64,000 nt of DNA, taken from NCBI GenBank assembly GCA_963704835.1, contig CAVPHW010000005.1:124001-188000 (forward strand). The letters are read 5' to 3'. Position 1 is the first letter of the stretch. Every line of letters starts with the position of its first letter. Source of the stretch: GCA-2746605 sp963704835. GTDB lineage: Bacteria > Bacteroidota > Ignavibacteria > Ignavibacteriales > Melioribacteraceae. The notes beneath the pieces are model-generated. The model saw nothing but the letters and a program-made list of their open reading frames with translations, did not search any database and was not told where the DNA came from. A program made the translations under genes and the position numbers. Shown piece after piece: positions 33,099-42,403 of this stretch.

Positions 33099-35684
33099 AT
33101 GATAAAAAAACGGCTTTTACTTCCCCTTCTCATACTTTTATTTCAATCAAATTTATTAGCTCAATTAAAGATCGATCAATTAAATTCTGGTTTTGATCAG
33201 CTGAAAGATTCTTTGTTTCTTGGTATTACCAAAACAAGGTCTATTGAAAATTTGAATAACTCATGGAAAGTTTTCTTTGTTAATGAACCCGAAAACAAAT
33301 CTATAGTATCATTCCCAGTCAAATTTACTTTCTCTAAGACCGTAGTCTTTGAAAAAGAATTTAATATTTCTTCATATAAAGTGAATAAAAACTTAGTTCA
33401 ACTTAATTTCTTGGGACTAAATTATTCCGCAGAAATATATTTAAATAATGCTACGATTTATAAACATGCTGGTGGAGAAGTTCCGTTTTCAATTGATCTA
33501 AACGAAAACATGCTAAATTATGATTTGCCAAATACTTTGAGAATAAAAATTCAATATGATATTCATGGAGAAAATACAATCCCCACATTGCAACGATTCT
33601 TATTCCCAACAAATTTTGGTGGCATTTTTAGAGATGTATATTTGGCATTCAGACCCAAGGTTGGCATAAAGGATATAAATTATTCTCTCTCGGAAGACAC
33701 CTCCCCTTTTCAAGGAAAATTAAGTTTTTCTGTTCTAGTAGAAAATTTGACAAAATCAATTCCAGATTCGTTAAAGGATAATTTAAGTGGGAAATTTAAA
33801 ATTCAGGCTTCTATTAAATTAAACCATGATTCATCTTCCGTGTTTTTTAATACATGGGATATTGATACTCAAAATAACCCAAATTATAAGCTAGATTTTT
33901 TTGTCCGATTGAAGGAAATTATTAATTGGAAAACCGATTCACCAATTTCTTATATTGTCAGTCTAAAGCTTCTAAATAACAATGGTCATACTTACGATGA
34001 GATAACCAAAAGTATTGCAATGGTTGATTTAGACAAGGTAGGAAAATCCTTAAGATTAAATAATGAAAATTTTACGATTAAGGGTGTTACCTATATTCGT
34101 TCTAGTTCAGAATCGGTATCAAATTATTCAAGAATTGAAAAAGACATTAAAACCATAAAGGATGCCGGATTTAATACTGTTAGATTCAGCAAGGTAATTC
34201 CTCACCCTTATGCTGTTTTTCTCTGTGAAAAATATGGACTTTTTTCATTGATCGAACTCCCTTTAAATTCCATTCCAGAAAACTTTGCCAGCGATAATAA
34301 TTTTAGAAATAGAGCAATTTCTTTTATTTCAAGAATTAATAATTACTTCGATAAATATAATACTGTTGTTGGATATGGGTCCGGTGGTTCTTACATAAGT
34401 TCATCTGATAACCATTCTGATTTTCTCAGCTTAATAAATAAAACAATCAGAAAAAATTCTCCAAACAAGTTAACTTATTCATCCTTTTTTAATTATTCTC
34501 AAAATATTTCAATCACTAATTTAGATTTATTTGGTCTAGAACTTTACGCTGAAGATCCAGCTATGTTCGTGGAAAATTTTTCAAACTCCAGCCCTTCTGA
34601 TTCAAGTGTGTATTTTATTAGCGAAGCTACCTACCCGAATTATAAAGGAGCAACCAACGGTTATCTAAATGAATTTTCTTATGAGGGACAAGCCAAATTT
34701 TTTGATGGAGTTATTGATGCAACATATGAATCCAATATAAAAGGGTTTGTACTTAATAGCATGTTTGATTATCAAGGTGATTTTTCACCACTTTTTGCAG
34801 GGTTCGATAAAGAGAATATATACTCAATAGGTATTCTTTCTTCCGAAGAAGATGAATCAAGATTAAGTTTTAATTTAGTTAAATCAAAATTAACTAATGG
34901 CACCAAAACAGCAATTCCTATTGGGAATAGTGTTGAAGATTCTTCGTTACTTTTTATAATAAGTGCTTTATTAATCTCAATTATTATAGCACTCTTAATA
35001 AACTCGAAAAGAAAGTTTAGGGAAGATGCCACAAGAGCGTTGTTACGCCCATATAATTTTTATTCCGATATTAGAGATCAGAGAATTTTGACAAGTTTTC
35101 ATTCCAACATTCTTTTATTTTTATTGTCTGGAGCAAATGCCCTTCTTTTCACAATTATTTTTTACTATTTAAAGGATAGCATTTTGTTCGAAAAAATTGT
35201 GATCGCATTTGGAAGTTATAAATTAAGCTCAATTATAAGTTACCTTGCTTGGAATCCTGAGGAGGCATTTATTTACTTTTTTATTGCTAGCATAGTTTTG
35301 TTCTTAGCTACAAGTATTGTTTTTCAGATTTCTTCATTTTTTGTAAAAAACAGAGTTCTTTATTCTAGTGTATATTCTGTTGCAATTTGGTCTTTTCTGC
35401 CGTTGGCATTATTGGTTCCATTGGAAGCGGTTTTGTACAAGTTGTTGCAAATTGAAACCTATAACATAATTATATATGTAGTGTTATTCTTGTTTCTAAT
35501 TTGGAACATTCAAAGATTTCTAAAGGGTATTTATGTAATATTTGATATAAGACCTTTTACTGTTTATTTCTTCAGTTTTTTAATTTTTGGAAGCCTTGTT
35601 TTTGCTACATTGTTTTATTTTCAATATACTACAAGGGTTTTTGACTATATAAATATTGCTTTTAAGCAATTTGCTCTTCTCTAA
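33099..35684 (+). CDS. GH2-like protein fused to a C-terminal multi-pass membrane domain
   Basis: An 861-residue exported protein. A signal peptide (about 1-22) leads to a GH2-type sugar-binding domain (about 50-190, GGIFRDVYLAF), an Ig-like part (about 195-315) and a GH2 TIM-barrel-like domain (about 320-610, IKGVTY, IKDAGFNTVRFS). At the place of the acid/base motif (usually GNE) it reads GYGSGG (about 425); a Glu is present in YFISEATY (about 508), where a nucleophile is expected. One helix at about 625-645 and a Yip1-like five-helix bundle (about 680-861) complete it. It is probably a non-catalytic sugar-binding or sensing membrane protein. The exact family of the membrane part is a guess. 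Confidence 0.7.
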   Translation: MIKKRLLLPLLILLFQSNLLAQLKIDQLNSGFDQLKDSLFLGITKTRSIENLNNSWKVFFVNEPENKSIVSFPVKFTFSKTVVFEKEFNISSYKVNKNLVQLNFLGLNYSAEIYLNNATIYKHAGGEVPFSIDLNENMLNYDLPNTLRIKIQYDIHGENTIPTLQRFLFPTNFGGIFRDVYLAFRPKVGIKDINYSLSEDTSPFQGKLSFSVLVENLTKSIPDSLKDNLSGKFKIQASIKLNHDSSSVFFNTWDIDTQNNPNYKLDFFVRLKEIINWKTDSPISYIVSLKLLNNNGHTYDEITKSIAMVDLDKVGKSLRLNNENFTIKGVTYIRSSSESVSNYSRIEKDIKTIKDAGFNTVRFSKVIPHPYAVFLCEKYGLFSLIELPLNSIPENFASDNNFRNRAISFISRINNYFDKYNTVVGYGSGGSYISSSDNHSDFLSLINKTIRKNSPNKLTYSSFFNYSQNISITNLDLFGLELYAEDPAMFVENFSNSSPSDSSVYFISEATYPNYKGATNGYLNEFSYEGQAKFFDGVIDATYESNIKGFVLNSMFDYQGDFSPLFAGFDKENIYSIGILSSEEDESRLSFNLVKSKLTNGTKTAIPIGNSVEDSSLLFIISALLISIIIALLINSKRKFREDATRALLRPYNFYSDIRDQRILTSFHSNILLFLLSGANALLFTIIFYYLKDSILFEKIVIAFGSYKLSSIISYLAWNPEEAFIYFFIASIVLFLATSIVFQISSFFVKNRVLYSSVYSVAIWSFLPLALLVPLEAVLYKLLQIETYNIIIYVVLFLFLIWNIQRFLKGIYVIFDIRPFTVYFFSFLIFGSLVFATLFYFQYTTRVFDYINIAFKQFALL

Positions 35685-35696
35685 AGGGAAATAAAT

Positions 35697-36824
35697 TTGC
35701 ACCTGTCTAAAATTGAAATATTCGGATTTAAATCCTTTGCTAACAAAACTGTTGTCGATTTTACAAGAGGGATTACTGGAATTGTTGGACCAAATGGTTG
35801 CGGCAAGACCAATATTGTAGATGGAATTAGATGGTGTTTAGGCGAGCAAAAAAGCAGTACGCTGCGAAGTGATAAAATGGAAAACGTAATTTTTAATGGT
35901 ACGCGAACGAAAAAGCCAATGGGAATGGCTGAAGTATCATTAACTATTGTAAATGATAAAGGAATTCTGCCGACAGATTTTTCTGAAGTTACTATAACGA
36001 GAAGAATTTTTAGATCTGGAGAAAGCGAATACCTCTTAAACAAAAATATTTGCCGGCTTAAAGATATTACCAATCTTTTTATGGATACAGGTATGGGCAC
36101 CAATGCATATTCTGTAATCGAGTTAAAGATGATTGAAACTATTCTGAGCAATAAAGCGGAAGAACGAAGAAAAATGTTTGAAGAAGCTGCCGGTGTGAAT
36201 AAGTATAAACTTAGACGCCGTCTTTCTCTTAACAAATTAGATGAAGTAAAAAAAGATTTAACGCGAGTTAATGATATAGTTTCTGAAGTTGATAAAAATG
36301 TTCGTTCGCTGGAAAGACAAGCAAAAAAGGCGGATAGATATAATCAAATTGAAACCGAATTAAGAGAAGTTGAACTTGGGTTAGCAGAACGTGAATTTTT
36401 CCTATTTACAACTCAATTATTCGAATTTGAATCAAGCACATTAAATCTTACTCAGCAGAAAGAATTAATTGATACTCAAAGAAGAGAGATTGAATCAAAG
36501 CTTATTAATTTACGACAAGAAATAAATAATATAGAAAGTAGATTCCGAGAAAAATCAAGTGCCATTTCAAGGTTAACAGAACAGATTTTCAATTTGAACA
36601 AAAATATTTCTGTTTCACAAGAACGTGCAAAATCTTTAAATATTAATATCGATCGTTTTAAAAATAGTATTGAAGAGTACACACTTGATAAAGATGAATT
36701 AGAGCACAATTTAATTGAATATAAAACCAAGCTTGAAGACCTAAATGCAAAATTAATAGATAAACAAAAAGAAGTTGAAGATTATCAACAAAATTTAGAC
36801 CAGAAGAGAACCGAACTTGTTTAA
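35697..36824 (+). CDS. smc: Chromosome segregation protein SMC, N-terminal part (frameshifted gene)
   Basis: First half of SMC, the condensin-like ATPase that organises the chromosome. It carries the Walker A GPNGCGKTN (about residue 30) and the head-domain segment through GTNAYSVIELKMIE, then the start of the coiled coil. The start is TTG at 35697 behind AAAGGGAA. The frame ends at TAA 36822-36824 in the middle of the coiled coil, and the remainder continues in the next frame. The expected join is between 36799 and 36824, where both frames are open. The joined length of about 1190 residues is normal. Confidence 0.9.
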   Translation: MHLSKIEIFGFKSFANKTVVDFTRGITGIVGPNGCGKTNIVDGIRWCLGEQKSSTLRSDKMENVIFNGTRTKKPMGMAEVSLTIVNDKGILPTDFSEVTITRRIFRSGESEYLLNKNICRLKDITNLFMDTGMGTNAYSVIELKMIETILSNKAEERRKMFEEAAGVNKYKLRRRLSLNKLDEVKKDLTRVNDIVSEVDKNVRSLERQAKKADRYNQIETELREVELGLAEREFFLFTTQLFEFESSTLNLTQQKELIDTQRREIESKLINLRQEINNIESRFREKSSAISRLTEQIFNLNKNISVSQERAKSLNINIDRFKNSIEEYTLDKDELEHNLIEYKTKLEDLNAKLIDKQKEVEDYQQNLDQKRTELV

Positions 36825-39285
36825 TAACCGAGAACTCTACAAAGAGAAGTATGATTTTTTTAATAATAAACAAAAAGAAATTTCTTCTATTGAAAGCAAA
36901 ATATTAAATAGTAAAAATTTATTTGAACAGTATAATAATACAATTAACAAACTTAACAATAATATTCAAACAATTACTTCTAACATTGCCAAAAGTGTGG
37001 GATTTTTAGAGGATTTAGAAAATGAAAAAACTCAAGTTGAAACTAAACTAAAAGAATCTGAACAAAATTATTCAAAGAATTTTGAAATAAAAGAAAATTT
37101 AGAAAAGGAAATATCAGATTTACGTGTTAATGAACTGGAATTAAAGAGCAACATAAATAATGTAAAAGATAAAATTGAATTTTTCCAAACTCTTATTAAT
37201 AATTTAGAAGGTGTTTCTAAAGGCTCAAAATCATTGATTGAAAGTGAAGGTTGGACAAAGAATAAAAAAATTCTTCTAGCTGATGTTGGCTCACCAAATG
37301 AAGATTATAGATTTGCAATTGAAACTGTGTTAAAACCAATTCTCAATAACTTGTTAATTGAATCAACCGAAGAACTCTTGTCTGCAATTGATTATTTAAA
37401 GAAAAATGAACTCGGTAAAGCATCTTTTATTCTTAAATCTTCCAAAATTAAAAATGGCGTTCTCAATAAAATTAATGCTTTTGCCTTAAGGCGTAAGTCT
37501 AAATCTATAAAAAAACATTCATCTTTTTTATTCTGGGCAAATGAGTTAATTGAGTATGATGAGAAATGGAAAAATTATTTTGATGTAAGCTTAGATAGAG
37601 TAGCTATTGTAAAAACTTTGAAGGATGCAATAACATTAAGAAAAAATTATTCTGAATTTAGTTTTGTTACACCAGATGGTGATTTTATTAATGATTTTGG
37701 TATTGTAGAAGCTGGTTCTTCTACTAGTTTAGAAGAAACACTATTTGGTAGACGAAAATTATTAGATGACTTAAAAAATGAATATCCTAAGCTTGAAAAT
37801 AATCTAGTTAAACTTCAGGAATTTATTGAGGAAAAGGAAGAAATAGTTTCTAAGATTAATCTTAAAAATATCTCCGAACAAGGAAAAATATTTGTAAATG
37901 ATATAAACAATATTGAGAAACAAATTTCTCAACTTGAGTATGAAAAGAAAAAATCTGCTGCTGATATTGAAAACATCCAAGATGAAATACAAGAAAGTGT
38001 TAGTCAACTTAATATTTCCGAAAAAAATCAAAATCAATTTACTGCAGAACTAACTGAGAAAAGTTTTTCAATTGATTCTTTAAAAAATGAATTAGGTGGT
38101 TTTGAATCAAACCTAAATAGCCAAGAGGATAGTTTTTCTACTCTCCAATCCAATTTTAACAATTCCCAAGTTGAGCTTCAACGCATAAAAGGTGATATAC
38201 AAAATACAACCAGTTTATTATCTAAAGCAAATGAATCTAAAGCCTCACTGATAAGATCGATTGAAAAACTACATCATGAGATTAAGACATCTGAAGATGA
38301 AGCTAGTACAATAAGTGCAAATATAGAAGATACTCAATTTGAATATGATGAAATTAATGCTGATAAAAACATTCGTGTAGAAGAACTTGAGAAAATAGAA
38401 TCAGAGTTGGTTGAAAAGAAAAAAGAATCTTCAGAGCTAGAACATAATTTGAATAATGTAAGAAATGAAAGACAAACTATTTCTGATAATATTCATCAGA
38501 TTCAAGTTAAGCAAAATGAGAAATCCATCCGCTTAGAAAATCTTGTTAACCATATAAGAGATGAATATAGTATTACCCTTGAGAAAAAGGAATTTGATGA
38601 TATTGATTCTTTTAATTTCAAAGATACTTCAGCCGAAGTACATTCGTTAAAAGAAAAGTTAAAAGGATTGGGTCCAATAAATTTATTAGCTTACTCAGAA
38701 TATGAAGAAGAAAATGAAAGACTTCAATTTTTAGAAAAACAAAGAACCGACTTAATCAATTCTGAAAAGGATTTAATAAATACTATTAAAGATATCAATG
38801 AATCTGCTGAAAGTGTTTTTATGGAAACTTTTGCGCAAATAAAAACCAATTTTCAAACAATATTTCAATCCGTTTTTAATCCCGGCGATGAAGCAGATTT
38901 GGTTCTGGAAGAAGGAGTAGATCCACTGGAAGCAAAAATAGAAATAATTGCTAAACCGAAAGGCAAGCGCCCAACTGGTATAGAACTTTTATCCGGAGGA
39001 GAGAAAACTTTAACAGCTACAGCTCTATTATTTGCAATATACTTAGTGAAACCTAGTCCATTTTGTATAATGGATGAGGTTGATGCACCTTTGGATGATG
39101 CAAATATTGATAGATTTACAAAACTTTTAAAGGATTTTAGTCATAACACTCAGTTTATTATTGTTACACACAACAAAAGAACAATGGAAGCTGCAGAGAA
39201 TATGTATGGTGTTACAATTCAAGAGGAAGGTGTTTCAAAATTAGTTGGCGTACAATTTAATGAAGAACTTGGTATAGTAAATTGA
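36817..39285 (+). CDS. smc: Chromosome segregation protein SMC, hinge and C-terminal part (frameshifted gene)
   Basis: Second half of SMC. It begins in coiled coil, followed by the hinge (about 130-310), more coiled coil, then the C-terminal ATPase head: signature LLSGGEKT (about 724) and Walker B FCIMDEVDAPLDD (about 748). The frame is open from 36799; TTG at 36817 is only the first start-like codon. One extra base upstream (between 36799 and 36824) would account for the break. It overlaps the next gene by one base. Confidence 0.9.
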   Translation: MFNNRELYKEKYDFFNNKQKEISSIESKILNSKNLFEQYNNTINKLNNNIQTITSNIAKSVGFLEDLENEKTQVETKLKESEQNYSKNFEIKENLEKEISDLRVNELELKSNINNVKDKIEFFQTLINNLEGVSKGSKSLIESEGWTKNKKILLADVGSPNEDYRFAIETVLKPILNNLLIESTEELLSAIDYLKKNELGKASFILKSSKIKNGVLNKINAFALRRKSKSIKKHSSFLFWANELIEYDEKWKNYFDVSLDRVAIVKTLKDAITLRKNYSEFSFVTPDGDFINDFGIVEAGSSTSLEETLFGRRKLLDDLKNEYPKLENNLVKLQEFIEEKEEIVSKINLKNISEQGKIFVNDINNIEKQISQLEYEKKKSAADIENIQDEIQESVSQLNISEKNQNQFTAELTEKSFSIDSLKNELGGFESNLNSQEDSFSTLQSNFNNSQVELQRIKGDIQNTTSLLSKANESKASLIRSIEKLHHEIKTSEDEASTISANIEDTQFEYDEINADKNIRVEELEKIESELVEKKKESSELEHNLNNVRNERQTISDNIHQIQVKQNEKSIRLENLVNHIRDEYSITLEKKEFDDIDSFNFKDTSAEVHSLKEKLKGLGPINLLAYSEYEEENERLQFLEKQRTDLINSEKDLINTIKDINESAESVFMETFAQIKTNFQTIFQSVFNPGDEADLVLEEGVDPLEAKIEIIAKPKGKRPTGIELLSGGEKTLTATALLFAIYLVKPSPFCIMDEVDAPLDDANIDRFTKLLKDFSHNTQFIIVTHNKRTMEAAENMYGVTIQEEGVSKLVGVQFNEELGIVN

Positions 39286-40016
39286 TGAATGAAATAATAA
39301 CCCGATCATTTAAAATATATATTGATTTTGATGGGACCATAACGCAAACTGATATTGGTGAACACATGTTTTTGCAGTTTGGTGACCCTGTAAAAAGTCA
39401 GCAAATAATTGATGAATGGTTGGCTGGGAATATTAATTCGAAAACAGTTTGGATTGAACTTTGCAAAACAATTAAAAATTGGAATGAAAAAGAATTTGAT
39501 AAATTTTTAGATACAATGGAAATTGACCCTTATTTTATAGAATTCATTGAATATTGTGAAAAGAATAATCATGCCGTAACAATATTGAGCGATGGTCTTG
39601 ATTACTATATTAATAAAATAGCTGGAAAATATAAATTTGAATATCTACCCATTTTTTCAAATAAACTATCATTTGATCAAAAAGGAAATTTAATCCCTTT
39701 GTTTCCTTATACTGATGAGGAATGTAAAGAGTGTGCTAATTGTAAAAGGAATCATATATTAAATTCATCAGGTGATGAAGACATTACTATATACATTGGA
39801 GATGGCTATTCAGATACTTGTGCGGCGGAACATTGTGATTTTATTTTTGCAAAGAGATCGCTGTTAAAATATTGCGAAAAAAATGGATTGCCATATTTCC
39901 AATTTAACACTTTTAAAGATGTGCAAAAAATTGTACCACAGTTAGCAAATAAGAAAAAAATTAAAAAACGGCACCAAGCTGTCCTAAAAAGAAGAGACGC
40001 TTACATGCAAGGATAA
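39285..40016 (+). CDS. HAD-family phosphatase, MtnX/PSP-like
   Basis: A 243-residue HAD phosphatase. Motif I is IDFDGTITQTD (about residue 14), motif II ILSDGLD, and motif IV GDGYSDTCAAE. A four-Cys segment (ECKECANCKR, about 150) is present. The family includes phosphoserine phosphatase and the methionine-salvage enzyme MtnX; the sequence alone does not say which substrate. ATG at 39285 (overlapping the smc stop as TGATG) is preferred over TTG at 39282. Confidence 0.8.
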   Translation: MNEIITRSFKIYIDFDGTITQTDIGEHMFLQFGDPVKSQQIIDEWLAGNINSKTVWIELCKTIKNWNEKEFDKFLDTMEIDPYFIEFIEYCEKNNHAVTILSDGLDYYINKIAGKYKFEYLPIFSNKLSFDQKGNLIPLFPYTDEECKECANCKRNHILNSSGDEDITIYIGDGYSDTCAAEHCDFIFAKRSLLKYCEKNGLPYFQFNTFKDVQKIVPQLANKKKIKKRHQAVLKRRDAYMQG

Positions 40017-40022
40017 TTTCAA

Positions 40023-40613
40023 ATGGATTTGACAAAAAAAATAAGAAAAATACTTTTTAGGAACAGAAGTTATACTCCAGTTCCCTTTTTAATTTTGATG
40101 CTTTTATTTCAAAAACCAACTCTATCAAGTATAATAATTGGTTTTGTTTTGGTCTTAATAGGTGAAGGATTTAGATATTGGGGAGTTGTATATGCTGGTA
40201 GTTCAACCAGGACAACTTCCGGAGTTGGAGCTAATAAATTAATTGTTGCTGGCGCATTTGCACATTTAAGAAATCCACTTTATCTGGGCAACATTTTGAT
40301 TTATCTTGGTATTGGAATAATGTCGTTAGCATGGTTCCCCTATCTACAAATTATTGCACTTGTATTTTTTCTGTTTCAATATCATTTAATAATTGCAGAA
40401 GAGGAAGAATTTTTATTGGCAACATTCGGGAAAGATTATGAAGATTATAAGCTAAATGTTCCCAAGTTGATACCAAGAATTTCACCCTATTTAACTGAAG
40501 AGACACAAAATCAACCAATGAAACTTGCAAAAGGTTTAAAATCTGAAAGAAGAACCTTACAAGCTATATTGATAATTTCTCTAATCATTGTCATCAATTT
40601 TATTTTTAATTGA
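40023..40613 (+). CDS. Isoprenylcysteine carboxyl methyltransferase-like membrane protein
   Basis: A 196-residue membrane protein of the ICMT/phospholipid methyltransferase family. The conserved C-terminal part is present: HLRNPLYLGNILIYLG (about 80) and EEEEFLLATFGKDYEDYKLNVPKLIPR (about 121-147), with four or five helices. In bacteria, the substrates are mostly unknown; a lipid or isoprenoid is likely. It lies between an HAD phosphatase gene and lpxB. Confidence 0.8.
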   Translation: MDLTKKIRKILFRNRSYTPVPFLILMLLFQKPTLSSIIIGFVLVLIGEGFRYWGVVYAGSSTRTTSGVGANKLIVAGAFAHLRNPLYLGNILIYLGIGIMSLAWFPYLQIIALVFFLFQYHLIIAEEEEFLLATFGKDYEDYKLNVPKLIPRISPYLTEETQNQPMKLAKGLKSERRTLQAILIISLIIVINFIFN

Positions 40614-40614
40614 T

Positions 40615-41757
40615 GTGAAAAAGAAACTAATGATTTTAGCCGGTGAAGCTTCGGGTGATTTACATGGCGCTGCTCTAATTGACGAGTTGCTAAAACTAGA
40701 TCCAGATTTGGAAATTTCCGGAATTGGTGGCGATAAAATGGTTAATAGTGGTATGAAGAAATTATATCACATAAATGAAATGGCATTTTTAGGTTTTGTT
40801 GAAGTGGTAAAGCATCTACCTTTTATAAAAAAAGTTAAAGCGAATTTATTAGAATTTGCCGTAAGCAATAAAATTGGAATGGTTGTATTGATTGATTATC
40901 CTGGCTTTAATTTAAGCATGGCAAAATCGTTTGATAAAATTGGATTAAAAAATATTTACTATATATCCCCTCAAATTTGGGCTTGGGGAAAGGGTAGAAT
41001 CAAAAAAATTAAAAAAATAATCAGCAGGATGATTGTGTTCTTCCCATTTGAGGAAGAAATGTACAAACTGAATAAAGTTAATTCTGATTTTGTTGGACAT
41101 CCATTAGTAAATAAAATTGATAATTATAATTTTCTAAGTCGTCCAGAAATAGTTCAGAAGTATAATCTTGATGCAGAAAAAGAAATTTTATTACTTCTAC
41201 CTGGAAGCAGGAAACAAGAAATAGAAAAAATTTTTGACGATCTAATTCAAGCTTCTAAGGAACTTTCAAGTGAATTTAATATGCAAACTGTTGTGGCTTG
41301 TTCTGAAAATTTAGATCAGAATTATATTGAAAGCTTTAGAGGCAAGTATAATTTTAAAGTAGTTAAGGGTGACACTTATAGTTTATTGAAAAATTCGAAA
41401 TTTGCAATTGTTAAATCGGGAACATCAACCTTAGAGGCTGGTATAATTGGGACTCCCTTTTTGGTTGTGTACAAAACAAATTATTTAACTTACCTTATTG
41501 GTAAATCTTTAATCAAAATCCCAAATATTGCATTAGCGAATATTGTTGCTAATAAAAAAATTGTTAAGGAATTAATCCAAAATGAGGTTTCACCAGAAAA
41601 TTTGTATAATGAAGTGAAACATATTTTGACAGATAAATCTAAATATGATAAGATAAGGAATGAACTTACCTTAATTAAGAGTAGATTAAAAACTGAAGGT
41701 AATCCGAGCAAGAAAGCGGCAGAAATTATTTATGCGGAATTGAATGCATTACAATAA
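40615..41757 (+). CDS. lpxB: Lipid A disaccharide synthase
   Basis: Joins UDP-2,3-diacylglucosamine and lipid X to make the lipid A disaccharide at the inner membrane. MILAGEASGDLHGA at the N-terminus, the PGFN and QIWAWG motifs, and LLPGSRKQEI (about 195) are diagnostic. The GTG at 40615 is chosen (about 380 residues); an upstream TTG would overlap the previous gene. A 14-bp overlap with the acyltransferase gene suggests coupled translation. Confidence 0.93.
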   Translation: MKKKLMILAGEASGDLHGAALIDELLKLDPDLEISGIGGDKMVNSGMKKLYHINEMAFLGFVEVVKHLPFIKKVKANLLEFAVSNKIGMVVLIDYPGFNLSMAKSFDKIGLKNIYYISPQIWAWGKGRIKKIKKIISRMIVFFPFEEEMYKLNKVNSDFVGHPLVNKIDNYNFLSRPEIVQKYNLDAEKEILLLLPGSRKQEIEKIFDDLIQASKELSSEFNMQTVVACSENLDQNYIESFRGKYNFKVVKGDTYSLLKNSKFAIVKSGTSTLEAGIIGTPFLVVYKTNYLTYLIGKSLIKIPNIALANIVANKKIVKELIQNEVSPENLYNEVKHILTDKSKYDKIRNELTLIKSRLKTEGNPSKKAAEIIYAELNALQ

Positions 41758-42403
41758 AACGAAAAAAAGTATTCTAAACTTTTTTGGCGTTAAGTTTTCA
41801 AGTATTTTAATTCCACTTTTGTGTAGATCATTAAGAATAAATGAAATTGATAAACATAATATCCAAAAATCAGATTCGGCTAAACAAAACTATGTAGTTG
41901 CTTTTTGGCATGGGAAAATGCTAGTGCCCTGGTACCTTTTTCGGGATACAAATTCTGCAACAATTATAAGTGCAAGTAGAGATGGAAATATACTTACTAA
42001 GATTCTTGAAAAATGGAATTATTTGGTAAAAAGAGGATCGAGCAGTAAGGGTGGAAAAGAAGTTTTGGATGATTTATTGAGTGAAGCAAAAAATGGAAGA
42101 AAAATTTTAATTACTCCAGATGGACCTCGTGGCCCGCAATATAAAATGAAAGCTGGAGCGATAGTTATAGCAAAAAAATGCAATATCCCACTTGTTCTTA
42201 TTAGTGTTAGTTATAACAGAAAATTTAATTTAAAGAGCTGGGATAAATTTGAAATTCCACTTTTATTCAGTAAAGTAAATGTTAAGTACTCTGAACCATA
42301 TTATTTTGATTCTGAGCTATCTTTTGATGAAACGAATGAGATGATAAATAAAGTTGAAAAAGATTTTATCAAACAAGAAAACGATCTGGAGAAATTTTGT
42401 TAA
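41744..42403 (+). CDS. DUF374-type lysophospholipid acyltransferase-like protein
   Basis: A 219-residue protein of the DUF374 family (distantly related to LPLAT acyltransferases). Family segments are AFWHGKML (about 46) and ITPDGPRGPQYKMKAGAIVIAKK (about 125-147). Between lpxB and lpxK, with overlaps of 14 and 7 bp, it is a good candidate for a late lipid A acyl transfer step, but the family function is not settled. Confidence 0.82.
   Translation: MHYNKTKKSILNFFGVKFSSILIPLLCRSLRINEIDKHNIQKSDSAKQNYVVAFWHGKMLVPWYLFRDTNSATIISASRDGNILTKILEKWNYLVKRGSSSKGGKEVLDDLLSEAKNGRKILITPDGPRGPQYKMKAGAIVIAKKCNIPLVLISVSYNRKFNLKSWDKFEIPLLFSKVNVKYSEPYYFDSELSFDETNEMINKVEKDFIKQENDLEKFC

Noticed and set aside
36799..36824. 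Programmed +1 frameshift as an explanation of split smc
   Set aside because: No prfB-like CTTTGA motif or other known slippery element; such control is not known for smc.
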